A stretch of DNA of 42,785 nt, taken from assembly GCA_030430675.1 (NCBI GenBank), contig JAUIKU010000016.1, positions 1-42,785 on the forward strand, given 5' to 3'. The DNA is from Bacteroidia bacterium. GTDB lineage: Bacteria > Bacteroidota > Bacteroidia > Cytophagales > Cyclobacteriaceae. The notes beneath the pieces were generated by a model. It ran no database searches, was not told the DNA's origin, and worked only from the letters and a program-made list of their open reading frames with translations. Below are positions 1 through 8,378 of the stretch, in pieces. The position numbers and the translations under genes are program-made. The number at the start of each line of letters is the position of its first letter. The stretch's first letter is position 1.

Positions 1-239
1 CGCTATTTCTGGATGATCTAATATCATTTCTTCGAGGTGAAGGGTGGACCATCATTTCTCCTGAAGAAGCTTATACCGATCCTATTGCAGACCATATTCC
101 CAACGTTACCATGAATAATCAGGGAAGGGTAGCTGCTATTGCCCGCGAACAGGGAACTCCAGGAAGGGATCTGGTTCAGCTTACAGAAGATGAACAGTAT
201 CTTGAGGACTATTTCCGCAAGAAAAAGGTATTCCGTTAG
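1..239 (+). CDS. Polysaccharide deacetylase family protein, C-terminal fragment (5' end outside window)
   Basis: The reading frame is open from base 3 to the TAG at 237-239, giving about 78 residues that begin LFLDDLISFLRGEGW. The stretch 'DDLISFLRGEGWTIISPEEAY' followed by 'DPIADHIPN' resembles the tail of Bacteroidota NodB-type polysaccharide deacetylases, where a late helix and a segment reading 'I(S/T)PEEAYxDP' close the barrel. The metal-binding and catalytic motifs lie upstream, outside the window, so the assignment rests on this tail only. The gene ends 4 nt before the ATG of the DUF4112 gene, so the two are probably cotranscribed. It could also be another small hydrolase with a similar C-terminus. 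Confidence 0.5.
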   Translation, partial: LFLDDLISFLRGEGWTIISPEEAYTDPIADHIPNVTMNNQGRVAAIAREQGTPGRDLVQLTEDEQYLEDYFRKKKVFR

Positions 240-243
240 CCTC

Positions 244-720
244 ATGAGTGGAGCCAATAAGGTAAAGGAACTTGAACTGATTGAAAAAGTAACCCGGTTG
301 ATGGACAACGCCTTCCGAATCCCCGGGACCAATATTCGATTTGGGCTGGATCCGTTACTGGGATTATTTCCTTTTTTTGGTGACTTGATTTCTTATGGTA
401 TATCTAGCTCTCTGGTACTGGCCATGGTACGCAAAGGTGCCAGCGGCAAAGTGGTGGTGAAGATGATAGGAAACATCACCCTGGACTATATTATCAGTAA
501 TGTTCCGATTCTCGGCTACATTATTGACTTTGGTTATAAGGCCAATGAACGCAACTTTAAACTCCTAAAAGAACACTTTGACCAGGGAAAACATCAGGGA
601 CCGGGATGGCCTTATCTGCTGGGAGTGTTGCTGGTACTACTCATTATAATGACCTCACTGGCAGTGATTGTAGGCCTGGGCCTCATATATTTTTTTCAAT
701 GGCTTGGTTCTGTATCCTGA
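244..720 (+). CDS. DUF4112 domain-containing membrane protein
   Basis: A 158-residue protein of unknown function. From about residue 12 it matches the DUF4112 pattern: 'LMDNAFRIPGTNIRFGLDPLLGLFPFFGDL', then a hydrophobic helix, then 'PILGYIIDFGYKANERNFKLLKEH'. Two or three membrane segments are visible (about residues 32-60 and 74-96), with a strongly hydrophobic C-terminal one (about 128-150). I chose the ATG at 244, four bases after the upstream stop. An in-frame ATG at 139 would lie inside the upstream deacetylase reading frame and would add residues unrelated to the family. The last 25 bp overlap the convergent methyltransferase gene. No catalytic residues can be recognised. Confidence 0.85.
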   Translation: MSGANKVKELELIEKVTRLMDNAFRIPGTNIRFGLDPLLGLFPFFGDLISYGISSSLVLAMVRKGASGKVVVKMIGNITLDYIISNVPILGYIIDFGYKANERNFKLLKEHFDQGKHQGPGWPYLLGVLLVLLIIMTSLAVIVGLGLIYFFQWLGSVS

Positions 721-1352
721 AGCTTACGGTATAGTACTGTGCGGACCATTCCACTACAGAAATCCTTCTCATCAACCCTGGCCAGTGATAACCGGGCAAA
801 CTGACCATTAAAATCCGGAAGCTGTAAGTTCTCCTGATTGGCAGCAATTTTAAAAAAACGATACATGAGCCATACCAGGAATCTCTGCCACCACGGGTTA
901 TTCCGGTAGACATAAAAGTCTGTTTGAATCCAATACCCCCCTTTGGTCAGCACCTGGAACAATTGGTCAATAGTATATTTAAAATTGTCTGCGGTAAATA
1001 CATCCAGTACAAATGGAGTGACCACAGCATCAAAATTGTTGCCCATCTCCGCAAGTCTTTGTTCATCCCCGTGTATGAAATGGACTCGATTTATCCCAGG
1101 CACCTGACGTTTTTGGGCTTTGGAGATCATGGCCGAAGACGCTTCCAGAAAACATATACTGGAATCCGGATACTTCTGCAGAACAAACCTCAAAGACCGG
1201 CCGGTGCCACCTCCGAAAATTAGTATTTTCCTGGGACTGGGGAGATTGTTAAGAAAATAACACTCCGCTTCTAGCAATTGATTGCCAAAAACCATTCGGA
1301 CCAACTGGTCATAAAAAGGAGCAATTCTGTCGTAGTTGCTGGCATTGCTCAT
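696..1352 (-). CDS. Class I SAM-dependent methyltransferase, UbiE/MenG-like
   Basis: A 218-residue Rossmann-fold methyltransferase. The SAM-binding glycine loop is ILIFGGGTGR (residues 43-52), an acidic residue follows in 'CFLEASSAM', and 'FDAVVTPFVLDVF' occupies the motif IV/post-I region. The N-terminus NYDRIAPFYDQLVR has the 'YDxxAxxYD' opening typical of UbiE/MenG and related quinone or lipid methyltransferases. The substrate is not known. Its ATG overlaps the stop of the UbiA-like gene (ATGA, 1349-1352), which implies translational coupling and probably a shared pathway. The 3' end overlaps the convergent DUF4112 gene by 25 bp. It is not clearly the menaquinone enzyme MenG itself: that protein is usually a little longer and is normally encoded with its own conserved motifs. 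Confidence 0.75.
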   Translation of the reverse strand: MSNASNYDRIAPFYDQLVRMVFGNQLLEAECYFLNNLPSPRKILIFGGGTGRSLRFVLQKYPDSSICFLEASSAMISKAQKRQVPGINRVHFIHGDEQRLAEMGNNFDAVVTPFVLDVFTADNFKYTIDQLFQVLTKGGYWIQTDFYVYRNNPWWQRFLVWLMYRFFKIAANQENLQLPDFNGQFARLSLARVDEKDFCSGMVRTVLYRKLQDTEPSH

Positions 1353-2173
1353 AGCACCAACAGCGGTATAAAGAATATAGCGTCTCCCAGTACCCGGTAC
1401 CTGTCATTTTCACTAAAATAACGGGGCCAGATGGTAAGGAGTATTAACGGTATCGACATACCGGCAATCACCCACTGACTGCTGGTAATTACTTCATTGT
1501 CTGACCATATACTGCAGGCAGAGATAACAGAGAACAATATTCCCAACAGCATGGTTATAATGGTTCTCCTGGTGGACTTTTTCCCCACGGTTCGGGAGAA
1601 AGACCCGAAATCTTGTTGCCGGTCTGTTTCGGTTTCGAAATAGGTAAACAATAGTAGATTGGTAAAAGCCAGGCAACCAAACTGGGCTAAGACCAACAAA
1701 TGAGAAGCGCTGAAGTTTGTTTGCGCCAGGGAATAGGGGCCCAGCGCGATACCACAGGTATATACTAATGCCACCAATGGCTCCTTGTGGTAAAGGGTTT
1801 TATTTCCCCAAAGCACAATCGAGAGAAAGTATCCCAGTATGACTGCTGTTAGCAACAGTCCATATTTCTGGGTCGGTGCGGGTAAATAGAAGAATAAAAC
1901 AACACCCACCGTGATAGCAGCGAACACCATCAGCCTAAATAGCTTATCAAACTCTTTATGCAATTGATGACGTAAGGTAGTAGCAGGCAGCTTACTATGA
2001 GAAGCATCCCATAAATGATCAATGGTATATACCGACCATACAGCTAATCCCAAAGTAGCCAGAACCACTGCGGGAAGTTGGGTATTAAAAAGTTTGGAAA
2101 AAAACAGTGCACATATCAGGGCCCCGGCCACTACATCCAGGCTAAGTGCATTGATGTATCGAAGTACCCGCAT
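1349..2173 (-). CDS. UbiA-like membrane protein (possible prenyltransferase)
   Basis: A 274-residue, highly hydrophobic protein with about seven to eight predicted membrane helices. The layout recalls the UbiA superfamily of intramembrane prenyltransferases. An acidic motif sits early in VYTIDHLWDA (D52, D56), where UbiA enzymes have NDxxDxxxD. A second acidic stretch, ETETDRQQDFGSFSRTVG (E180, D184, D188), sits where the family has DxxxD followed by a 'TLPVxxG'-like segment. The first motif is degenerate, so activity is uncertain. The gene lies 54 nt downstream of atpG and overlaps the UbiE-like methyltransferase by 4 nt. The pairing suggests modification of an isoprenoid or quinone-like lipid, which is inference only. 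Confidence 0.55.
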   Translation of the reverse strand: MRVLRYINALSLDVVAGALICALFFSKLFNTQLPAVVLATLGLAVWSVYTIDHLWDASHSKLPATTLRHQLHKEFDKLFRLMVFAAITVGVVLFFYLPAPTQKYGLLLTAVILGYFLSIVLWGNKTLYHKEPLVALVYTCGIALGPYSLAQTNFSASHLLVLAQFGCLAFTNLLLFTYFETETDRQQDFGSFSRTVGKKSTRRTIITMLLGILFSVISACSIWSDNEVITSSQWVIAGMSIPLILLTIWPRYFSENDRYRVLGDAIFFIPLLVL

Positions 2174-2227
2174 GCATGTAATTTGCCAAACCGGATAGTG
2201 GCTGGAGGGAGATGGAAACTCTGTTAT

Positions 2228-3112
2228 CTAATTACTTGACAACGCCTCTGCACCTGCCACTATTTCAAGGATTTCCTTGGTAATGGCTGCCTGTCTGGTC
2301 CTGTTGTAAGTTAATCTCAGCTCTTTTAGCAGTTCTCCCGCGTTCTCTGTAGCCTGATCCATTGCAGTCATCCGGGCACCGTGTTCAGAAGCATTTGACT
2401 CTAGCAGTGCGGTATAAAACTTCAGTTTAAGGGATTTGGGAATTAGCTCCTCAATGATCTCTGCCTTGGAAGGCTCGTATATGTAGTCTCCCTTCAGGGA
2501 TTCTCCTGCCTCGGTATTGTTTGGTACCATGGGCAGTAGTTGTTCGGTTCGAAGAATTTGAGTAGCTACGTTTTTAAACTCATTATAAACCAACACCACC
2601 TTGTCAAACTTCTCCTCTAAAAAGGCATTCATGGCAAACTCCGCAGCTTCTCGCGCCTGTTCAAATGATAATGACCCAAACAGTAAGGCATAATCGGTTA
2701 TTATATCGGCCCTTCTCCTTTTGTAGAAGTCCAGCGCCCGCTTACCAATGGGCATAATGGTCAAATTTCCCGCATCCCGAACGGCACCGTATTTTTCTTC
2801 TATGAGATTGGTGGTAGCTTTAAAAACATTGCTATTGAAGGGTCCACACAGTCCTTTGTCCGAGGTAATGGCCACCAGCAATATCTTCTCCTCAGGTCTT
2901 ACAGCGGCAAACGGATTAGCGATATCCGAATCATTCTCTGAGGAAACGTTTTGTAGAATATCCTGTAGTTTTTGCGAGTAGGGACGCATTTGGATAATTT
3001 GATCCTGCGCTTTCCTAAGCTTGGCAGCCGCCACCATTTTCATGGCTTTGGTAATCTGTTGCGTCGAAGAAACCGAGGCTATTCTACTTTTTACTTCCTT
3101 TAAAGAGGGCAT
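2228..3112 (-). CDS. atpG: F1F0 ATP synthase subunit gamma
   Basis: A 294-residue central-stalk subunit that rotates inside the alpha3-beta3 head. The N-terminal helix 'MPSLKEVKSRIASVSSTQQITKAMKMVAAAKLRKAQ' and the C-terminal helix 'MDQATENAGELLKELRLTYNRTRQAAITKEI(L)EIVAGAEAL' are the two diagnostic coiled-coil signatures of the family; only partial strings of each are quoted here. Length is normal for Bacteroidota (about 290). It starts 9 nt after atpA and is the last clear atp gene of the cluster. The genes for the beta and epsilon subunits (atpD, atpC) are absent here, which is the usual split arrangement in this phylum. Confidence 0.97.
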   Translation of the reverse strand: MPSLKEVKSRIASVSSTQQITKAMKMVAAAKLRKAQDQIIQMRPYSQKLQDILQNVSSENDSDIANPFAAVRPEEKILLVAITSDKGLCGPFNSNVFKATTNLIEEKYGAVRDAGNLTIMPIGKRALDFYKRRRADIITDYALLFGSLSFEQAREAAEFAMNAFLEEKFDKVVLVYNEFKNVATQILRTEQLLPMVPNNTEAGESLKGDYIYEPSKAEIIEELIPKSLKLKFYTALLESNASEHGARMTAMDQATENAGELLKELRLTYNRTRQAAITKEILEIVAGAEALSSN

Positions 3113-3121
3113 AGGTCAGAA

Positions 3122-4705
3122 CTATTTTATGTATTTCTGAGCCATGTCACTGGCTTCCTTCTTAATGGTCTCAATCGAATGATCATCAAGTTTTCCGGCT
3201 CTTAGACTATCCATCACATCGGAATGTTGGGTGGTCATCACCGCCAGGAACTCTTTCTCATAATCTTTTACCTTGTCCAGTGGAACTTTGTCCAGGTATC
3301 CGTTGGTGGAAGCGTAAATCATTGCCACCTGCTGTTCCACAGGCACCGGGGAGTACTGCGCTTGCTTGAGCACTTCCTGGTTCCTCCGTCCCCTGTCGAT
3401 GGTCAATTGAGTAGCGGCATCCAGGTCAGACCCGAATTTGGCAAATGCTTCCAATTCCCTGAATTGTGCCTGGTCCAATTTAAGCGTTCCGGCAACTTTC
3501 TTCATGGATTTGATCTGTGCATTACCACCTACCCTTGACACCGATATTCCCACGTTGATGGCTGGTCTAATCCCGGAATTGAACAAATTGGTTTCCAGGA
3601 AGATCTGACCGTCGGTAATGGAAATTACGTTGGTAGGGATATAGGCTGAAACGTCATTCGCCTGTGTTTCAATGATGGGCAGAGCTGTCAGTGATCCTCC
3701 ACCCTTTACCAGGTGTCTTATTGACTCCGGGAGGTCGTTCATTTGTTGTGCAATGGAATCACTGGCATTGATTTTTGCCGCACGTTCCAACAATCTTGAG
3801 TGAAGATAGAATACGTCACCCGGATAAGCTTCACGTCCTGGAGGACGACGCAGTAGCAAAGATACTTCCCGATATGATACCGCCTGTTTGGACAGGTCAT
3901 CATATACTACCAGGGCCGGACGTCCGGTATCCCTGAAGTATTCACCAATTGCCGCTCCGGTAAACGGTGCAAAGAATTGCATGGGAGCAGGATCTGAAGC
4001 ATTGGCGGCCACCACTATGGTATAGTCCATAGCGCCGCCTTTTTCCAAAGCTGCCACCACACCCGCAACTGTAGAAGCTTTCTGACCACAGGCCACATAG
4101 ATGCATATTACAGGCTCACCTCTTTCGTAGAATTCTCTCTGGTTGATGATAGTATCAAGGGCCACCGCTGTTTTACCCGTTTGCCGGTCTCCGATGATCA
4201 ATTCCCGCTGGCCCCGGCCTATGGGAATCATGGAATCAATGGCTTTAATACCCGTTTGCAACGGCTCACTCACCGGTTCCCGGTAGATCACCCCCGGCGC
4301 CTTTCGTTCCAACGGCATTTCATAGGTATCACCTTCCAGAGGGCCTTTGGCATCAATGGGTTCTCCCAGGGTATTCACTACCCGGCCCAGCATACCATCT
4401 CCCACCTTGATGGAAGCTATAGTACCGGTTCGCCTTACGGTGTCTCCCTCCTTGATTCCTTTAGAGTCGCCAAAAAGTACCGCACCTACGTTGTCCTCCT
4501 CCAGGTTGAGTACCAATCCTTTCAGCCCGGTTTCGAACTCAATTAATTCACCTGCTTCAGCCTTGGATAACCCGTAAATACGGGCCACACCGTCACCAAC
4601 TTGTAATACCGTACCAATTTCCTCTAGTTCCGCTTCGGTCTTATAGTTTGAGAGTTGTTCTCTCAGTATGGCCGAAACTTCATCGGGGCGAATTTCTGCT
4701 GACAT
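3122..4705 (-). CDS. atpA: F1F0 ATP synthase subunit alpha
   Basis: A 527-residue regulatory nucleotide-binding subunit of the F1 head. The P-loop is GDRQTGKT (residues 172-179). The conserved '[17 protein letters not shown]' segment carries the arginine finger that reaches the neighbouring beta-subunit catalytic site. The N-terminal beta-barrel domain (about 25-95), central domain and helical C-terminal domain are all present. It sits between atpH (41 nt upstream) and atpG (9 nt downstream). Its catalytic partner AtpD must be encoded elsewhere on the chromosome. Confidence 0.98.
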   Translation of the reverse strand: MSAEIRPDEVSAILREQLSNYKTEAELEEIGTVLQVGDGVARIYGLSKAEAGELIEFETGLKGLVLNLEEDNVGAVLFGDSKGIKEGDTVRRTGTIASIKVGDGMLGRVVNTLGEPIDAKGPLEGDTYEMPLERKAPGVIYREPVSEPLQTGIKAIDSMIPIGRGQRELIIGDRQTGKTAVALDTIINQREFYERGEPVICIYVACGQKASTVAGVVAALEKGGAMDYTIVVAANASDPAPMQFFAPFTGAAIGEYFRDTGRPALVVYDDLSKQAVSYREVSLLLRRPPGREAYPGDVFYLHSRLLERAAKINASDSIAQQMNDLPESIRHLVKGGGSLTALPIIETQANDVSAYIPTNVISITDGQIFLETNLFNSGIRPAINVGISVSRVGGNAQIKSMKKVAGTLKLDQAQFRELEAFAKFGSDLDAATQLTIDRGRRNQEVLKQAQYSPVPVEQQVAMIYASTNGYLDKVPLDKVKDYEKEFLAVMTTQHSDVMDSLRAGKLDDHSIETIKKEASDMAQKYIK

Positions 4706-4746
4706 AATTTTATTCTTTTTATATGGTTGTCCCTAAATGGTGAGAT

Positions 4747-5283
4747 TTAGGAAAATTTCAATGTTAATTCTTTTAGTTTGCCTTTGAGGCTTTCATCAAC
4801 CTGTTTTCCCTCCACTTTCAGCAGGTATCCGCCGATCAGGTCTTTATCCACCTCTTCCTGCAGCTGTACTTCTTTTTTCCCGGTATAATCAAGAACCATG
4901 CTTTTGAATTTTTGACGCAAGGTCTCATCCAGAGGAAATACCGTATATACTTTGGCCATACTGATTCCCTTAAGGGCATTGTATTGATGGCGAAGTTCTT
5001 CAGCAATTGCTGGCAGAAACATTTCGCGGTTCTTCTGAATGATAATCCTGAAAAAAGAAAGGGTAACCGGGTGAATCCTGTCTTTCAACAATGTCTCTAT
5101 CACGCCGAATTTCTTCTCATTGCTGATTACCGGATTCTTAAGCATCAGTACAAAATCCCTGTTTTCCCGGCACAGATCAGCAAAAAGCAGTATATCCTGA
5201 CGCACCTCTTCCAATATGTCCAGCTCCTGAGCCAGAGTGATCAGAGATTTTGAGTATCGCGAAGCAACTCGATATTCTGACAT
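4747..5283 (-). CDS. atpH: F1F0 ATP synthase subunit delta
   Basis: A 178-residue peripheral-stalk subunit that joins the top of F1 to the b-subunit dimer. The N-terminal six-helix domain begins 'SEYRVASRYSKSLITLAQE', a typical OSCP/delta opening with a conserved 'ARYAxAL'-like motif. The C-terminal part contains 'DKDLIGGYLLKVEGKQVDES', matching the family signature 'xxLIGGxxxxxxxxxxDxS'. Length is standard. Its ATG lies 4 nt after the atpF stop, consistent with coupled translation in the atp operon. Confidence 0.95.
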   Translation of the reverse strand: MSEYRVASRYSKSLITLAQELDILEEVRQDILLFADLCRENRDFVLMLKNPVISNEKKFGVIETLLKDRIHPVTLSFFRIIIQKNREMFLPAIAEELRHQYNALKGISMAKVYTVFPLDETLRQKFKSMVLDYTGKKEVQLQEEVDKDLIGGYLLKVEGKQVDESLKGKLKELTLKFS

Positions 5284-5287
5284 GCCT

Positions 5288-5782
5288 CTAGTTAACTTTT
5301 ACTTCGTTAATAAATCGATCAACCAATGCCCGCTGACTCTGGTCATCTGAGAGGTTTGTTCGCATGAGTTTTTCAGCGATTTCCAACGACAACCGGGCCA
5401 CCTCCTGCTTCATCTCCGCCAGTGCCGCTTGTTTTTCGCTGGTGATAACATTGCGGGCATCCTCAATCATCTTTCCGGAGATCTTGGAGGCATCTTCTTT
5501 TGCCTCTTCTTTTAAACTGCTGGCAGTAGCCAGAGCCTCTTTAATTATCTTATCCCTTTCAAGTCTGGCCTCCGCCAATAGTTTTTCGTTATCTGACTTT
5601 AACTTGGCCATTTCCTCCCTGGCTTTTTCTGCCGAGGAAAGCGACTCTTTGATAGAGTCTTCACGGTCCTTTAAACCCTGTAGAATAGGCTTCCAGGCAA
5701 ACTTTTTCAGTATTGCCAGTACTATCAGGAAAGACAGGGTCATCCAAAAGATGAGTCCAATATCCGGGGTAACTAATTCCAT
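5288..5782 (-). CDS. atpF: F1F0 ATP synthase subunit b
   Basis: A 164-residue peripheral-stalk subunit. One N-terminal membrane helix (about residues 8-28, 'GLIFWMTLSFLIVLAILKKF') is followed by a long, charged, Ala/Glu/Lys-rich coiled coil (about 35-150), the canonical b architecture. The motif 'FAWKPILQGLKDRE' just after the membrane helix is typical of Bacteroidota AtpF. A strong hairpin lies about 20 nt upstream of its start codon, between atpE and atpF, and may set its translation relative to atpE. Confidence 0.96.
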   Translation of the reverse strand: MELVTPDIGLIFWMTLSFLIVLAILKKFAWKPILQGLKDREDSIKESLSSAEKAREEMAKLKSDNEKLLAEARLERDKIIKEALATASSLKEEAKEDASKISGKMIEDARNVITSEKQAALAEMKQEVARLSLEIAEKLMRTNLSDDQSQRALVDRFINEVKVN

Positions 5783-5802
5783 ATGATTTTACAAATTAAA
5801 TG

Positions 5803-5840
5803 GAGCTTGTATCCATACCTAATGTATGAGATACAAGCTC
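5803..5840 (-). promoter_or_regulatory. Intercistronic hairpin between atpE and atpF
   Basis: An 11-bp perfect outer stem (gagcttgtatc at 5803-5813 with gatacaagctc at 5830-5840) continues, after a 1-nt bulge at 5829, into a 5-bp inner stem (catac at 5814-5818 with gtatg at 5824-5828) around a 5-nt loop. It lies between the atpE stop and the atpF start with no U-tract on the transcribed strand, so a simple intrinsic terminator is unlikely. mRNA protection of the atpE end, or damping of atpF expression, would fit the high copy number of subunit c. That role is inference. Confidence 0.75.
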
Positions 5841-5848
5841 ATAATAAA

Positions 5849-6112
<264 letters not shown>

Positions 6113-6131
6113 TTAAATTAATAATACATCT

Positions 6132-7196
6132 CTAGTGGTGGTCTTCCACTTTGGCCATTCCAAAGTAAATGGCAGACAACAACGTAAATACATAAGCCTG
6201 CAAGAAAGCCACCAGAATCTCCAACAGTGTCAAAGCCGCGGAAAACAGCATCGATACTACCGAAGTACCATAACCAGCCCAAACATTCATACTGCCGAAA
6301 ATAAATATCATGCTCACAAACACCAGGATGATCATATGACCAGCGGTGATATTGGCAAACAAACGCAGCATCAGCACGAAGGGCTTTGAGAAAACACCAA
6401 AAATTTCAATAATAGGCATTAGTGGTACCGGGAATTTCAACCACCAGGGAACTCCCGGAGTGTTAAAAATATGTACCCAATAGCCTTTATTGGTGTTGAT
6501 AGTAGTTATAACAAAGGTAAATACCGCCAACACCATGGTAATGGCAATGTTGCCGGTTACATTTGCTCCTCCCGGGAAAATGGGAATTAAACCCAGCATG
6601 TTATTTATCCAAATAAAGAAAAAGACGGTCAACAGGAAAGGCATATACCTGACATAATCCTTTCCAATAGAAGGCTTGGCAATATCGTCTCTTACAAAGA
6701 TTACCAGTGGCTCGATCACAGACTGAATCCCGCTGGGAGCTTTGCCCCGGTTAGTAGTAAATGATTTGGCAGCGGCAATAAATATCCAACAAAGCAAAAT
6801 GATGCTTATGATAATGGCGGCTACCGTTTTGGTAATTGATAAATCGTAAAATTCTGAACCATCCTCTGACACTATATGCCCTTCCTCTAGTTTGTAACCT
6901 TGGTAACTATCGTGTCCATGATGGAACTTGCTGGACATGAAAATGTCCAGTCCTTTCTGGGGACTATATAGGATCACCGGCAACGGTACCGAAATATGAT
7001 GCCCCTGCCAGGTAAGAATATGCCAGTCATGTGCATCTAAAACGTGTTCGAAAATCAGCTCACCAACATTCAGTTCTTCCGACTTAGTCTCGGGATCCGA
7101 TGCGGCATTCACAGAATCTATCGATAGTCCGAACGTAAAGATTATCAGTAAGATGCACTTATAAAATTGGTGATGAGCACCTGGCAAATTTTGCAT
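6132..7196 (-). CDS. atpB: F1F0 ATP synthase subunit a
   Basis: A 354-residue stator membrane subunit forming the proton half-channels next to the c ring. The essential arginine is R278 in 'MLRLFANITAGH', and the last helices contain 'FLQAYVFTLLSAIY'. About six membrane helices follow residue 122. The protein is long for the family because of an N-terminal extension: a signal-like hydrophobic stretch (about 12-30), then a soluble His/Asp-containing region (to about 120), as often seen in Bacteroidota. It is the first atp structural gene after a well-matched promoter at 7276-7303. Confidence 0.96.
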   Translation of the reverse strand: MQNLPGAHHQFYKCILLIIFTFGLSIDSVNAASDPETKSEELNVGELIFEHVLDAHDWHILTWQGHHISVPLPVILYSPQKGLDIFMSSKFHHGHDSYQGYKLEEGHIVSEDGSEFYDLSITKTVAAIIISIILLCWIFIAAAKSFTTNRGKAPSGIQSVIEPLVIFVRDDIAKPSIGKDYVRYMPFLLTVFFFIWINNMLGLIPIFPGGANVTGNIAITMVLAVFTFVITTINTNKGYWVHIFNTPGVPWWLKFPVPLMPIIEIFGVFSKPFVLMLRLFANITAGHMIILVFVSMIFIFGSMNVWAGYGTSVVSMLFSAALTLLEILVAFLQAYVFTLLSAIYFGMAKVEDHH

Positions 7197-7275
7197 TATA
7201 TTTTACTAATAAGGAGGTTACATCAGTTTTTCGGAGGGCAAAAATAGACATTAAATGCCAAACAAAAAACAATTG

Positions 7276-7303
7276 CAAAGTTAATATTACCACAAATACT
7301 CAA
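7276..7303 (-). promoter_or_regulatory. Bacteroidota-type promoter of the atpB operon
   Basis: On the minus strand a -33 TTG (7303-7301) is followed after 17 nt by TAACTTTG (7283-7276), matching the phylum consensus TTTG/TTG ... TAnnTTTG. A start near 7269 would leave an untranslated leader of about 70 nt before atpB. It separates atpB-E-F-H-A-G from the upstream M23-bactofilin-AtpZ-AtpI-like genes, although read-through from those is also likely. Confidence 0.6.
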
Positions 7304-7323
7304 TCGATGGAAAGGCGGATGAG

Positions 7324-7713
7324 CTACGAATGTTGGGAGTCCAAATGCCGTCTTAGAAAATACACTTCAAGAAAGGTGAAGCACAGGTAGAAAATCAAAA
7401 ATGAGGTAAGTAGGCCGGCAGCATGCTGACGAAAATAAAATGCCAGCGACAAAATAAATATCAGGTAGACCAGCAATTTGGCCATAGTAGCCATCATAAA
7501 AACCCTGACGAATTTCTGTGGCCTTCCCCGGCTCACTTTTAACAGTAACAGATGTACCGCGGTGGTTACTACTGCAAAAAATGCTATCATCAACCACAGC
7601 AGGTTGACTGGTAGCGGTTGCGGAAACCAATCCTTTGCCATCAGTACCAGGCCGGTCAGAGTTAGCGACAACACCAAAAGTGCCTTAAAGAATTGGGTAG
7701 TTCGGGGTTTCAA
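7324..7713 (-). CDS. Small AtpI-like membrane protein upstream of atpB
   Basis: A 129-residue protein with four predicted membrane helices (about residues 10-27, 34-55, 71-93, 97-118) and a basic loop (SRGRPQKFVRVF) between helices 2 and 3. The topology and the position between atpZ and atpB match the AtpI/'ATP synthase I' type of accessory protein, which in other bacteria helps assemble the c ring. The sequence itself is too diverged for a firm family call by eye. Its start overlaps the atpZ stop by 4 nt, so translation is coupled. The promoter of the atp genes lies just beyond its stop codon. Confidence 0.65.
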   Translation of the reverse strand: MKPRTTQFFKALLVLSLTLTGLVLMAKDWFPQPLPVNLLWLMIAFFAVVTTAVHLLLLKVSRGRPQKFVRVFMMATMAKLLVYLIFILSLAFYFRQHAAGLLTSFLIFYLCFTFLEVYFLRRHLDSQHS

Positions 7714-7934
7714 TTTGAAAGAGATCTGATTATTTTAAACAGGACCAGTCCCACCGAGGCAATAATGAAAAACAGTGTGAATGCGGGAAAGCTTAAACTC
7801 AGTTTTTCATCCAGTTTCCACCCCAACCACGCGGAGAAGGCCATAATAGCCATCATCTGGAAAGCAATTCCAGTATACCGGGCATATTGTTTAAGCGGGT
7901 TGGTAACCTTGTTTTGGTTGGTTTCCTTGGACAT
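7710..7934 (-). CDS. AtpZ/AtpI family protein
   Basis: A 74-residue protein with two membrane helices (about residues 23-41 and 49-68). The pattern 'YARYTGIAFQMMAIMAFSAWLGWKLDE' fits the AtpZ family (F0F1-ATPase gene 1): a short helix ending in 'GxxLD', then a second helix with 'FxxxGxxxGxxLxI'. In other bacteria AtpZ with AtpI acts in ATP synthase assembly or cation uptake. The ATG at 7934 lies inside the bactofilin gene, giving a 44-nt overlap. No later in-frame start would keep helix 1 intact, so I accept the overlap. Confidence 0.85.
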   Translation of the reverse strand: MSKETNQNKVTNPLKQYARYTGIAFQMMAIMAFSAWLGWKLDEKLSLSFPAFTLFFIIASVGLVLFKIIRSLSN

Positions 7935-8367
7935 TTTGCAGTCCCTTTAGTGGAACAGATTTCTCAGTACGAGTGGTGGGTTTGGCAGCTTCCAGCCGAA
8001 TTTCTTCAATGTGTGCCCCCATTTTACAACCACCATTGAATGTAGCCCCTGATTCAACTATGAGCTTGTTGGTCACGATATCACCGTGGATGACACAGGT
8101 CGGCTTTAATATCAGCATTCCAGAAACTTCCACTTTGCCTTTAACCTCACCGGCTATCTCCGCATTTTTAGCCAGAATATTGCCATCCACATAGGATGAC
8201 TGTGCCAATGCTGCCTTGCTTTTGGTAATAAGGTTTCCTATTACACGGCCCTCAATCCTCAGGTTCCCGGGCGTTTTAATGTTGCCCTCCAGTATAGTGC
8301 CACGACTAATGATATTGCTGGTGGTGCTTTGAACTTCAGCCGTGCTTTTTTCCTCTTTTCTGAACAT
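7891..8367 (-). CDS. Bactofilin (polymer-forming cytoskeletal protein)
   Basis: A 158-residue member of the bactofilin family, which self-assembles into nucleotide-free filaments through a right-handed beta-helix core. The core runs from about residue 17 to 125 with short repeated strands such as 'GNIKTPGNLRIEGRVIGNL' and 'GKVEVSGMLILKPTCVIHGD'. A charged N-terminal tail and a Gln/Gly-rich C-terminal tail flank it. It lies 11 nt downstream of an M23 peptidase. This pair is widespread and is linked in other bacteria to local peptidoglycan remodelling and cell shape. Confidence 0.93.
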   Translation of the reverse strand: MFRKEEKSTAEVQSTTSNIISRGTILEGNIKTPGNLRIEGRVIGNLITKSKAALAQSSYVDGNILAKNAEIAGEVKGKVEVSGMLILKPTCVIHGDIVTNKLIVESGATFNGGCKMGAHIEEIRLEAAKPTTRTEKSVPLKGLQNVQGNQPKQGYQPA

Positions 8368-8378
8368 AAGGACCTGGT

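Noticed and set aside
139-243. An upstream in-frame ATG for the DUF4112 protein at 139
   Set aside because: It lies inside the preceding reading frame and would add residues that do not fit the DUF4112 family. ATG 244, just after the previous stop, fits the family length and spacing.
7211-7219. AAGGAGGTT, a perfect Shine-Dalgarno-like string on the plus strand
   Set aside because: No plus-strand start codon with a plausible reading frame follows; all genes around it are on the minus strand.
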